Assembly (NCBI RefSeq): GCF_009857845.1
Contig: NZ_WWEQ01000020.1
Span: 1 to 51,728, forward strand
Length of the DNA stretch: 51,728 bases
Direction of reading: 5' to 3'
DNA from: Brevibacterium rongguiense
GTDB lineage: Bacteria; Actinomycetota; Actinomycetes; Actinomycetales; Brevibacteriaceae
The translations under genes and the position numbers were made by a program. The notes under the pieces were generated by a model. The model ran no database searches. It saw only the letters and a program-made list of their open reading frames with translations, and was not told the DNA's origin. The stretch's first letter is position 1; every line of letters starts with the position of its first letter. Shown here one piece after another: positions 44,372 through 51,728 of this stretch.

Positions 44372-44872
44372 ATGGCAACAATCCGCCCCCTGACCGACGA
44401 CGCCGCGACCCAACAACTGCTCGAGCCGTTCCTCCTGCTGGCCGTCAACTGGTCGATGGACAAGCCGGAACTCTCGCGTGACGAGGCCATGAGCCGGCCC
44501 GAGCTCGCCCGCTACGTCACGGGGTGGGGTCAGGCCGGCGACCTCGCGCTCGGGGCGTACGAGGGCAACGGTGCGGATCGGCTCATCGGCGCGGCGTGGC
44601 TGCGGCGGCTGCCGGACTCGCCCGGCTATGGCTGGGTTGCCGACGACATCCCCGAGCTCACCATCGCGGTGCACCCGGACAGGCAAGGCGAGGGGATCGG
44701 CACCGCGCTGCTGCGGGCGCTCAAGGGCACGGCGCGCGTCGCGGGGGAGCGGGCCATCAGCCTGTCGGTCGAGGATGGAAACGGCGCCGCCCACCTCTAC
44801 GCCGCCGCCGGCTTCCGCACCGTCGGCGCCGATGGCGACGCCTCGATCATGCTGCTCGACCTGCGCGCGTAA
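44372..44872 (+). CDS. GNAT family N-acetyltransferase
   Basis: The 166-residue protein has the GNAT acetyl-CoA motif in LTIAVHPDRQGEGIGTALLRAL (about 91-112; the R/Q-x-x-G-x-G core is RQGEGIG) and the C-terminal NGAAHLYAAAGFRTVG segment. The substrate is not predictable. ATG 44372 fits the -10 box; a GTG at 44342 in the same frame is an alternative but lacks support. It is a single-gene unit. Confidence 0.88.
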   Translation: MATIRPLTDDAATQQLLEPFLLLAVNWSMDKPELSRDEAMSRPELARYVTGWGQAGDLALGAYEGNGADRLIGAAWLRRLPDSPGYGWVADDIPELTIAVHPDRQGEGIGTALLRALKGTARVAGERAISLSVEDGNGAAHLYAAAGFRTVGADGDASIMLLDLRA

Positions 44873-45050
44873 CCCGCACGCGCTGCAGCGTGGCACCGTT
44901 GTTCGCGCACCCGCGCTCCACCGCTGCGCAAGCCCCGAACACGGCCTCGAGATGCGCCGGCACGGCCGGCAACGGCGGTTGCAAACCGGATCGAACGTGC
45001 TCGGTGCCAGGATGAGTGCCGGCTCGTGAGCGCCCAATGTTCGGGTACGC

Positions 45051-45184
45051 GCCGGAACGGGTGACACCGCGTTGAGCCGGAACGGGTGACCAGTGTGCTG
45101 AGCCGGAACGGGGGCGCCGTGCTGAGCTGCAGACAGGATCGGGGGCACCCCGTCGAGTGAGATCGGGGGCACCCGGTCTGGTGA
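45051..45184. repeat. Degenerate ~25-bp tandem repeat
   Basis: Units beginning GCCGGAACGGG at 45051, 45076 and 45102 recur every 25-26 bp. More diverged GATCGGGGGCAC units follow at about 45137 and 45161. Confidence 0.7.
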
Positions 45185-45234
45185 GAAGGCGGATGAGGAC
45201 CAGAACGGTTACGGGTGGATGGGTGCGGGGCGGC

Positions 45235-45336
45235 GTGGGAGCGGGCCTGAGCCCGTGCGCCCGCTCGGTGCGAGCGTGGGAGCGGGCCTGAACCCGTGCG
45301 CCGCTCGGTGCGGGGGCAGGCCTCAGTCCGTGCCCT
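45235..45336. repeat. 41-bp tandem repeat, about 2.5 copies
   Basis: Units starting GTGGGAGCGGGCCTGA at 45235 and 45276 are nearly identical, followed by a partial third copy (GCAGGCCTCAGTCCGTG). Confidence 0.75.
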
Positions 45337-45383
45337 GACCACCGCGGCGCTTGTCCATCCCTGACCGTTCAATGCATACGCTT

Positions 45384-45423
45384 GCCCGTGCCTGTACCCG
45401 TGCCTGTGCCCGTGCCCGTGCCC
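45384..45423. repeat. Hexamer GCCCGT/GCCTGT microsatellite
   Basis: Six or seven consecutive 6-bp units of CCCGTG/CCTGTG type occur. This is a likely slippage site. Confidence 0.75.
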
Positions 45424-45481
45424 GCCGCCACAGTCCATGCACCGGCCCGTGAGCGCGCCAGCCGGAGCCCGCGCACCCGTC

Positions 45482-47242
45482 TCAGCCGACCTGCGGCAGC
45501 GGCGGCAGTTCGGCTGCGAAGAGCCAGGGGGTGAGAGCCTCGCGCGCCTCGGCTCCCGCGCGCTCCTCGACGAGGCCGAGGAAGTCATCGGTAATGACGT
45601 TGCCGAGCCGGTAGCGCGCCGTCCACTCGCGCAGCAGGCCGAAGAACGCTTCGTCGCCCACGGCGGCGCGCAGCGCATGCAGCGTGAGTGCACCGCGCTT
45701 GTAGACCTCATCGTCGAACATGTCGTCGGGCCCCGGATTGGCGAGGACACCGCTGGCTGCCTGGGAAGGCTCCGCCCGGGGCGAACCCGCATCTCCGGCG
45801 GTGGCGCTCATCGTGCCTTTCGCACCGCCGGTGGATTCAACGCCGCCCTCGGAACCAGCGCCACCTGCGGAAGGACCCAAACCAGCGGAACTGTCCCCGC
45901 CGTCGGAACCGGCGCTACCCGCGGAACCGGCCCCGCCGTCGGAACCTGCTGGACGACCGGCACCGCGTGCTCCGCGTGCCCCCTCGGTCACGTCGCTCCC
46001 CTCGCGAACCCCCGCATCCGGGTCGCCAGCGCCGCCTGCGCCGCCTGAGCTACCTGCGCCGTCTGCACCGCCAGCACTACCAGCGCTGTCTGCATCCTCA
46101 GCGCCAACCGACCCGCTCGCGTCCGCACCGCGTGCCCCCGCCGCGCGGGAGACGATGCCGCCGACGGCCTCGCCCACCCGCTCGGCCGCGCGCCGGAGGA
46201 ACCCCGGCCGCAGCGAGTCGTAGTGCGCCTTGGCCTGCTCATCGGCCGAACCTCGCTCCGAGGCCTCGGACCACAGCCACTCGGCGTAGCAGGCGAAGCC
46301 CTCGTTGAGCCAGATGTCGCGCCAACGGGCGGGCGTGACGGAGTTGCCGAACCACTGATGGGCCAGCTCGTGGGCCACCAGCCGCTCGGCCTGCCACGTG
46401 CGGTGGAGGTGATTGGGGCCCAGGATGGACAGCGGCTGGGACTCCAGCGGGATGTCCAGCACGTCATCGGTGACGACGACCCCGTACGCGTCGAACGGGA
46501 ACGGGCCGAAGCGCTCCTCGAACGCGCGCATCATGCCGTGCTGACGGCTCAGGGCCCGCTCCGCGTGCGCCCACCGCTCCGGCGGGCACGCCAGGCGCAG
46601 CGGCACGCGAGAGACATCAGAGCCCGCGGGGGCGGGAATCTCGCCGCGCCGATACCGGCCGATCTGCATGGTCGCCAGGTAGGTTGCCACCGGCACATCG
46701 GAGCGCCACGTCCACTGCGTGCGCCCGGCCTTGCGCCGCTCGCCCACGAGCTCGCCGTTCGAGATCGCGGTGTACTCCGACTCGACGAGGATGGAGATCT
46801 GGAACGTCGCCTTGTCCGAGGGATGGTCGTTGCAGGGGAACCACGTCGCGGCGCCATTGGGCTGGCCCGCCACGAGCACCCCGTCCTCGAGCTCCTCCCA
46901 GCCCACATCGCCCCACGTGCCCATCGCGGGCTCCGGATTGCCCGAGTAGTAGACGTCGAGCGCGAACTCCTGACCCTCCTTGAGCGCCTTCCCCGGGCGA
47001 AGCACGAGCTTCGAGCCCACCGTCTTGTAGCGGCAGCGCTGGCCGTCGAACTGGGCGCGATCGCAGCGCAGGCCCACGAAGTCCAGCTCGATGGCATCCG
47101 CAGCGGCGCGCATGACACCGCGCAGCGTGGCGTGCCCGCTCAGCCGATTGGGCACGATCCGGTAGTCGAGGACGAGCTCGTAGTGGTCGATGCGCACGGC
47201 GGCGGTGCCGGATTCGGGGGTATACGGGTCGAGCACTGTCAT
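45482..47242 (-). CDS. M1 family zinc metallopeptidase (aminopeptidase) with a low-complexity insert
   Basis: The 586-residue cytoplasmic-type peptidase has no signal peptide. It has the N-terminal beta domain (1-210), the substrate-site segment DIPLESQPLSILG in place of GAMEN, and the zinc site HELAHQ near 288 with WLNEGFACYAEW about 20 residues later. The catalytic tyrosine in DDEVYKRGALTLHALR (near 508) is separated from the zinc site by an insert of about 130 Gly/Ala/Ser/Asp residues (about 365-495). ATG 47242 follows AAAGGA at a rather long 13 nt. It lies 66 bp downstream of the NRPS on the same strand, so both are probably one operon. Removal of terminal residues from the NRPS product is a reasonable guess. 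Confidence 0.9.
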   Translation of the reverse strand: MTVLDPYTPESGTAAVRIDHYELVLDYRIVPNRLSGHATLRGVMRAAADAIELDFVGLRCDRAQFDGQRCRYKTVGSKLVLRPGKALKEGQEFALDVYYSGNPEPAMGTWGDVGWEELEDGVLVAGQPNGAATWFPCNDHPSDKATFQISILVESEYTAISNGELVGERRKAGRTQWTWRSDVPVATYLATMQIGRYRRGEIPAPAGSDVSRVPLRLACPPERWAHAERALSRQHGMMRAFEERFGPFPFDAYGVVVTDDVLDIPLESQPLSILGPNHLHRTWQAERLVAHELAHQWFGNSVTPARWRDIWLNEGFACYAEWLWSEASERGSADEQAKAHYDSLRPGFLRRAAERVGEAVGGIVSRAAGARGADASGSVGAEDADSAGSAGGADGAGSSGGAGGAGDPDAGVREGSDVTEGARGARGAGRPAGSDGGAGSAGSAGSDGGDSSAGLGPSAGGAGSEGGVESTGGAKGTMSATAGDAGSPRAEPSQAASGVLANPGPDDMFDDEVYKRGALTLHALRAAVGDEAFFGLLREWTARYRLGNVITDDFLGLVEERAGAEAREALTPWLFAAELPPLPQVG

Positions 47243-47308
47243 GCGCGGGTGCCGCGTCCTTTCGCTGGGTGCGGGCCGGCCGCACGGAAGGGTGGGGATA
47301 GGGGAATG

Positions 47309-50300
47309 CTACGCGCCGGGCGGCGCAGGGGGCTCCGCAGCCGAGGCGCGGGACGGCGCAGCGGCATCGGGCGCGGGGCCGTGTGCTGCAGAGGCTGCGC
47401 GCCCATGAGCGGGGCTCGGCTGCTCCTCGTGGGCAGGCGCCTCGCGCGCGACCGCGTCCCGCGCATCCTCGGCCGCCAGCGGGGCATCGAGCCACGGGAC
47501 CACGGGGTTGCCGGTGAAGTACGCGTGCGGCGGAACGAACTCGCCGCGCATGACGAGCGAGGCGGGCCCCACGGTGGCCGAGCGGCCCAGCTGGGCCGCC
47601 GGGAGGATGACGCTGTTGGGCCCCAGCGTGGAGCCCTCGTCCAGGGTGACCGAGTCGAGCGCCATGACCCGGTCGTGGAAGAGGTGGGTCTGGACGACGC
47701 AGCCCCGGTTGACGGTCGAGTTGTCACCCAGCTCCACGAGGTCGGCCTCGGGCAGCCAGTAGGTCTCGCACCACACCCCGTGGCCGATCTTCGCACCGAG
47801 GGCCCGCAGGTACCAGACGAGGGCGGGCGTGCCGACGGCCGTGCGCGCGAACCAGGGCGCGGTGATGAGCTCGACGAACGTGTCGGCCACCTCGTTGCGC
47901 CAGATGAAGGCCGACCAGAGGGGGTGCTCACCGGTCCGGATGGGCCCGACGAACAGCCACTTCGCCGCGACCGCGATCCCCGCGGCAACCGCACCGGCGG
48001 CCATCATGACGAGGCCGGAGAGGACGGCGGCGAAGAGCGCGGCGCCGAGCCCGCCTGGCCGGCCGGTGAGCTGCCCGCCGGCCCCGAGCAGCCAGCACAG
48101 GGCCAGGAGAACCCCGGAGACGAGCACCCCCTCCACGGCGACTGCGAGCAGGCGCAGCGTCTCCCACGCCCCGCGGGCCGCGCGCAGCCGGGCCGGCGGC
48201 GCGTACGTGAGCGACTCATCGGCGGCCACCTCGCTGCGGCGCAGCTCCACCGGCGGCGAGCCGATCCACGATGAGCCCTTGCGCGACTTCCTGGGCGCGG
48301 CGGAGAGCACCGCGACGAGCGCGTTCTTGGGCACGCGGCGCCCGGCGGCGGTGATGCCCGAATTGCCCAGGAAGGCCCGCTTGCCCACCTTCGCCCGGCC
48401 GATGCGCATCCAGCCGCGGCCCATCTCGTACGAGGCGACCATCGTGTCGTCGGCGAGGAATGCGCCGGCGGCGATCTGCGTCATCTTCGGCACGAGCAGC
48501 ACGGTCGAGGCCTCGACACCGCGGCCCACCCTGGCGCCCAGCAGCCGCAGCCACACGGGGGTGATGAGGCCCGCGTAGAGCGGGAAGAGCAGGTCGCGGG
48601 CCATGTCCATGACCCGCTCGGTGGCCCAGATCCGGTAGCCCATGGCCGAGCGGACGGGGAACTCGCCCTCGCGCAGCCCGGCCCCCAGCGCCCGCACGAC
48701 CGCGAGGATGAGCAGCGCGGTGCACGCAAACCACGCGAGCGCCTGGAACGGCGCCCACGCGAGCAGCGCCAGCGGCCGGGTGGCGACCTCGGGCCCGGAG
48801 ACGGCGACCATGAGCGCGAGCCCCGGCACGGCCGCAAGGTAGGGGATCGTCGCCTGCCCCAGCGAGCCGAGCGCGTAGAGGAGGAACGGGGCGTGGCGGC
48901 GCGTGCGCGGGGGCGGCGGCCAGTGACGACGCGCCTTGCCCACCCGCACCGCCGGCGAGCCGGAGTACACCTGGTTCTTGCGCACCTTCCCGGTGACCGC
49001 AGAACCGGGTTCCACATGGGCCCCCGCGCCCACCTGCGCGCCGGGCATGAGCGTGGAGCGGGCTCCCACGGTGGCGCCGCGGCCCACCCGGATCGCGCCG
49101 ATGCGCAGCAGGTCGCCGTCGACCCACCAGCCGCGCAGATCGACCTCCGGCTCGATCGCCGCACCCGCCTCCAGCGTGAGCAGGCCGGTCACCGGGGGCA
49201 CGGAGTGCAGGTCCACGCCGGGCCCCACCCGGTTGCCCAGCAGCCGGGAGTACCAGGTCACCCACGGTGCGCTCGCGACGGACACCGCGGCGGCGAGGTC
49301 CGCGATGTGTTCGGCGAGCCACAGGCGCAGGTGCACCCCGCCCGAGCGCGGATAGACACCCGGGCCCACCCCGGCCAGCAGCGCCCGGGCCACGCCGGCG
49401 GAGACGAGCATGCGCCCCCAGGGCGTGACGAACGCGGCGAAGAGGGCCAGCGTGAGCCAGCCCGGTGCGGTGGGCACGCGGGCGCCCAGCAGGGCCGCGG
49501 CCTCGAGGACGAGGAAGGCGATGACGAGCCAGCGCATGCCCGCGAGGATGTGGACGGGAATCCCGAGCAGGGTCTGCAGGGCCTGCATCGAGCGCTTCGT
49601 GCGCACCACGGTGCGCGCGGCCCGGGCCGCCGGGGCCTGTGATTCCGCGCCCAGGCACAGGTCGACGAGCGCGCCGAAGCGCGGGTGGGCGTAGACGTCG
49701 CCGACGGTCACGGCCGAGTGCCGGGCGCGCAGCCGCGAGACGAGCTGCGCGGCCGCGAGCGAGCCCCCGCCGGCGGAGAAGAAGTCGGTCGCCTCCCCGG
49801 GGACGGCCCCGAGCACCGCCGCCCACTGCTGCGCGATCCACTCGGCCTCCGGGGGCAGCGGGCTGCCGTCCGCCGGCTCGGCCGCGGCGGCACCGGGCAG
49901 CGGCCACGGCAGGGCGGCGCGGTCGACCTTGCCCGAGGTCTTCGTCGGCAGCTCGTCGACGAGCGCCAGGCGCGGCACGAGCGCGGGCGGCAGGGACTCG
50001 CGCAGCCGCGCGGCCCAGCCCTCGATCGCCGCCTCCGCCTGCGGGCTGCCGGCGGACGCGCCCAGGGCGGGGTCGTCCGGGGCGAGGTAGCCGATGAGCA
50101 GCTGCGTGCCGCCCGGGGTGGACTTCACCGCGGCGGCGGCCCCGCGCACGTCCGGCAGGGCCTGCAGCGCGGCATCGACCTCGCCCAGCTCGATGCGCCG
50201 GCCCCCGAGCTTCACCTGCTCGTCCGCGCGGCCAACGAACAGCAGCCCCGCCGGGTCGTTGACGACGATGTCGCCGGAGCGGTACGCCCGCTCCCAGCCC

Positions 50301-51451
50301 AGCGACGCCATGGGCGCGTACTTCTCCGCATCCTTGGCCGGATCGAGGTAGCGCGCCAACCCGGCGCCGCCGATGATGAGCTCACCGGAGGCGCCCTCGG
50401 GCACCGGGAAGCCCGTGGCGGGGTCGACGATCGCGAGGCTCCAGCCGCGCAGCGGCAGCCCGATGCGCACGGGTCCCGCACCCAGCTGTGCGGCGCACGC
50501 GACGACCGTGGCCTCGGTGGGCCCGTAGGTGTTCCACACCTCGCGCTCACCGTCGGCCAGGCGGGCCGCGAGCTCGGGCGGGCACGCCTCGCCGCCGAAG
50601 ATGAGCAGGCGCACCGAGTCGAGCGTCTCGGCCGGCCACAGCGCGGCCAGCGTCGGCACGGTGGACACGATCGTGATGCGGCGGCTGGCCAGCCACGGGC
50701 CCAGGTCCATCCCGGACTTCACGAGCGCCCGCGGGGCCGGGACGAGGCAGGCACCGTGGCCCCAGGCCAGCCACATCTCCTCGCAGCTCGCGTCGAAGGC
50801 GACGGACAGGCCGGCGAGCACGCGGTCGCCCGGCCCGATCGGATCCTCGGCGAGGAAGAGCTCCGCCTCCGCAGCGACGAACGCGGCCGCCGAGGCGTGC
50901 GAGACGGCCACGCCTTTGGGCTTGCCGGTAGAGCCCGAGGTGAAGATGATCCAGCAGTCGTCGTCCGGCCGCGGCTCGCGCAGGGCCGGCGGCGCGGTGC
51001 GCTCCGCCCGGCTCTCGATGGCAAGGCCAGGGAAGCCGGGCACCGACTGGGCCCCCGCGCTCGCGCCGGGTGCGCCCTCGGGGCCCATGATGACCGCTGC
51101 CACCGCGGCCTCGCCGAAGACCGTCGCTGCGCGCTCCTCCGGATCATCCACGTCGACCGGCACATAGGCCGCCCCGATCATGAGCGCGCCGAGGATCGCG
51201 GTGTAGAGCTCGGCGGTGCCGCTGGGCACGCGCACGCCCACCCGGTCGCCGGGGCCCACGCCCGCGGCGTTGAGGGCGAGCCCGACGTCGCGCACCTGCG
51301 CGATGAGCTCTTCGTAGCTGAGCACGCGCCGCCCGTCGTCGAGCGCCGGGGCGTGCGGGTGCGCGGCCGTCGTGGCGAGGAGGATGTCGATGAGGGTGCG
51401 GGGAGGGCCGGCGAGCGGCGCGGCGGGGAACTGCGGGGGATGAACGGTCAC
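47309..51451 (-). CDS. Pls/PosA family membrane NRPS (poly-amino-acid synthetase type)
   Basis: The 1380-residue single-module synthetase has an adenylation domain (about 20-520: IIFTSGSTGKPKG near 168, AFDASCEEMWLAWGHGA, YRSGDIVVNDPAG, LPTKTSGKVDRAALP). A carrier domain follows with phosphopantetheine Ser564 (DFFSAGGGSLAAAQL). The C-terminal half has six membrane helices (about 632-655, 664-693, 853-885, 893-917, 1098-1125, 1133-1160) that divide three hexapeptide-repeat, acyltransferase-like domains. This is the layout of epsilon-poly-lysine synthetase Pls (A-T-TM-C1-TM-C2-TM-C3, about 1,320 residues), with no thioesterase. The monomer cannot be read. GTG 51451 is the start; GAAAG is a weak ribosome site. 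Confidence 0.92.
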   Translation of the reverse strand: MTVHPPQFPAAPLAGPPRTLIDILLATTAAHPHAPALDDGRRVLSYEELIAQVRDVGLALNAAGVGPGDRVGVRVPSGTAELYTAILGALMIGAAYVPVDVDDPEERAATVFGEAAVAAVIMGPEGAPGASAGAQSVPGFPGLAIESRAERTAPPALREPRPDDDCWIIFTSGSTGKPKGVAVSHASAAAFVAAEAELFLAEDPIGPGDRVLAGLSVAFDASCEEMWLAWGHGACLVPAPRALVKSGMDLGPWLASRRITIVSTVPTLAALWPAETLDSVRLLIFGGEACPPELAARLADGEREVWNTYGPTEATVVACAAQLGAGPVRIGLPLRGWSLAIVDPATGFPVPEGASGELIIGGAGLARYLDPAKDAEKYAPMASLGWERAYRSGDIVVNDPAGLLFVGRADEQVKLGGRRIELGEVDAALQALPDVRGAAAAVKSTPGGTQLLIGYLAPDDPALGASAGSPQAEAAIEGWAARLRESLPPALVPRLALVDELPTKTSGKVDRAALPWPLPGAAAAEPADGSPLPPEAEWIAQQWAAVLGAVPGEATDFFSAGGGSLAAAQLVSRLRARHSAVTVGDVYAHPRFGALVDLCLGAESQAPAARAARTVVRTKRSMQALQTLLGIPVHILAGMRWLVIAFLVLEAAALLGARVPTAPGWLTLALFAAFVTPWGRMLVSAGVARALLAGVGPGVYPRSGGVHLRLWLAEHIADLAAAVSVASAPWVTWYSRLLGNRVGPGVDLHSVPPVTGLLTLEAGAAIEPEVDLRGWWVDGDLLRIGAIRVGRGATVGARSTLMPGAQVGAGAHVEPGSAVTGKVRKNQVYSGSPAVRVGKARRHWPPPPRTRRHAPFLLYALGSLGQATIPYLAAVPGLALMVAVSGPEVATRPLALLAWAPFQALAWFACTALLILAVVRALGAGLREGEFPVRSAMGYRIWATERVMDMARDLLFPLYAGLITPVWLRLLGARVGRGVEASTVLLVPKMTQIAAGAFLADDTMVASYEMGRGWMRIGRAKVGKRAFLGNSGITAAGRRVPKNALVAVLSAAPRKSRKGSSWIGSPPVELRRSEVAADESLTYAPPARLRAARGAWETLRLLAVAVEGVLVSGVLLALCWLLGAGGQLTGRPGGLGAALFAAVLSGLVMMAAGAVAAGIAVAAKWLFVGPIRTGEHPLWSAFIWRNEVADTFVELITAPWFARTAVGTPALVWYLRALGAKIGHGVWCETYWLPEADLVELGDNSTVNRGCVVQTHLFHDRVMALDSVTLDEGSTLGPNSVILPAAQLGRSATVGPASLVMRGEFVPPHAYFTGNPVVPWLDAPLAAEDARDAVAREAPAHEEQPSPAHGRAASAAHGPAPDAAAPSRASAAEPPAPPGA

Positions 51452-51621
51452 GGCAGGCTTTCGTGGGGTGCGTGAGAGCGGAATCGGCGCAGAGCGGGCC
51501 GCGGGCCGCGGCCGTGGACGACAATGGTCATGACGATGGTACGTCGAAACCGGGACTGCCCGGACCGCCGCCGGTGGGCCGGGGCTGGCGGGTGTGATCG
51601 GCTGCCGGTGGGAGGGTGCGA
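51452..51621. promoter_or_regulatory. Divergent control region between the NRPS and the right-edge gene
   Basis: The 170 bp contain ACAATGGT (51521-51528) and ACGATGGT (51533-51540), a 12-bp-spaced direct repeat around the palindrome GTCATGAC (51527-51534). TACCAT read on the minus strand (51541-51536) is a possible NRPS -10. A GGGCCGCGG-rich block lies at 51506-51525. No firm -35 is seen. Confidence 0.35.
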
Positions 51622-51728
51622 ATGCGCTGGTGGGCGGGGCATGACGGGGACGCCGAGGCGCGCCTGCGTGCGCTTGCCGCCCGCGCGTGGGGCGCGGGCC
51701 GGGCGGGCATCGCGCACACCGCCGGCCC
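51622..51728 (+). CDS. N-terminus of an unidentified protein (3' partial), possibly a phosphopantetheinyl transferase
   Basis: ATG 51622 has a strong ribosome site GGAGGG (51611-51616) 5 nt upstream, and the frame stays open to the window edge. The 35 residues begin MRWWAGHDGDAEARL. A Trp-Trp near the start and an Arg/Ala-rich first helix occur in 4'-phosphopantetheinyl transferases, which would suit a gene divergent from a carrier-domain synthetase. The visible part is too short to identify the family. Without the rest, the call is a lead only. Confidence 0.55.
   Translation, partial: MRWWAGHDGDAEARLRALAARAWGAGRAGIAHTAG

Larger units (their letters stand above)
44873..45481. other. 609-bp intergenic region between the GNAT and M1 peptidase 3' ends, rich in repeats
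   Basis: No credible gene is seen here. Open frames exist on both strands but lack starts, ribosome sites and family features. The stretch holds three separate tandem-repeat blocks, listed individually. There is no clear hairpin terminator for either convergent gene. Confidence 0.6.

Noticed and set aside
44176-45184. Repeat blocks considered as a CRISPR array
   Set aside because: Units are contiguous or degenerate without unique spacers of constant length, and no cas genes are present.
44797-45792. 331-codon minus-strand frame over the repeat region
   Set aside because: It is built from translated tandem repeats, overlaps the M1 peptidase end and has no ribosome site.

Overview
The window is about 73% G+C by eye, with GTG and TTG starts, GTGA/ATGA stop-start overlaps and TAnnnT -10 boxes. 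It carries the conserved actinobacterial order tlyA-nadK-recN-steA-steB-pyrG-nudix-xerD-parA-scpA-scpB-rluB-tyrA-cmk-der. This fits Actinomycetota, most likely a high-GC member of Micrococcales; the genus cannot be fixed from sequence reading alone. No rRNA, tRNA, CRISPR array, intact insertion sequence or prophage was seen.

Region 1 (1-20463) is housekeeping: ribosome methylation (tlyA), NAD kinase, DNA repair (recN), the cell-division/envelope pair steA-steB, a glycosyltransferase-like protein, CTP synthase, a NUDIX hydrolase, XerD, a ParA-type ATPase with the condensin partners ScpA and ScpB, RluB, prephenate dehydrogenase, CMP kinase, the ribosome-assembly GTPase Der, an AI-2E family membrane protein and YciO. 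Most are translationally coupled by 4-bp overlaps. Two things break the order: a 72-bp tandem duplication of the xerD 3' end, and a clearly lower-GC lipoprotein gene between scpB and rluB.

Region 2 (20464-39272) looks like a carboxylic-acid uptake and CoA-dependent degradation region. Two paralogous MFS carboxylate-type permeases have near-identical promoters whose -35 hexamer is the centre of a CRP-like palindrome. They are followed by a divergent acyl-CoA ligase and SDR pair with a palindrome over the -10 box. Then come three acyl-CoA dehydrogenases, a second SDR, a thiolase, two more acyl-CoA ligases (one broken by a single-base frameshift) and a 1129-residue single-chain biotin-dependent acyl-CoA carboxylase. 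The substrate cannot be read from the sequence.

Region 3 (39273-47308) is accessory: a MATE transporter, a very long DUF222/HNH endonuclease, a GNAT acetyltransferase and an M1 metallopeptidase. Between them lie intergenic stretches packed with degenerate tandem repeats.

Region 4 (47309-51728) holds a 1380-residue single-module membrane NRPS of the Pls/PosA (poly-amino-acid synthetase) type on the minus strand. The M1 peptidase lies directly downstream on the same strand. A gene starting divergently upstream is cut by the window edge and might be a phosphopantetheinyl transferase. This synthetase-peptidase pair is the most interesting biological system in the window.
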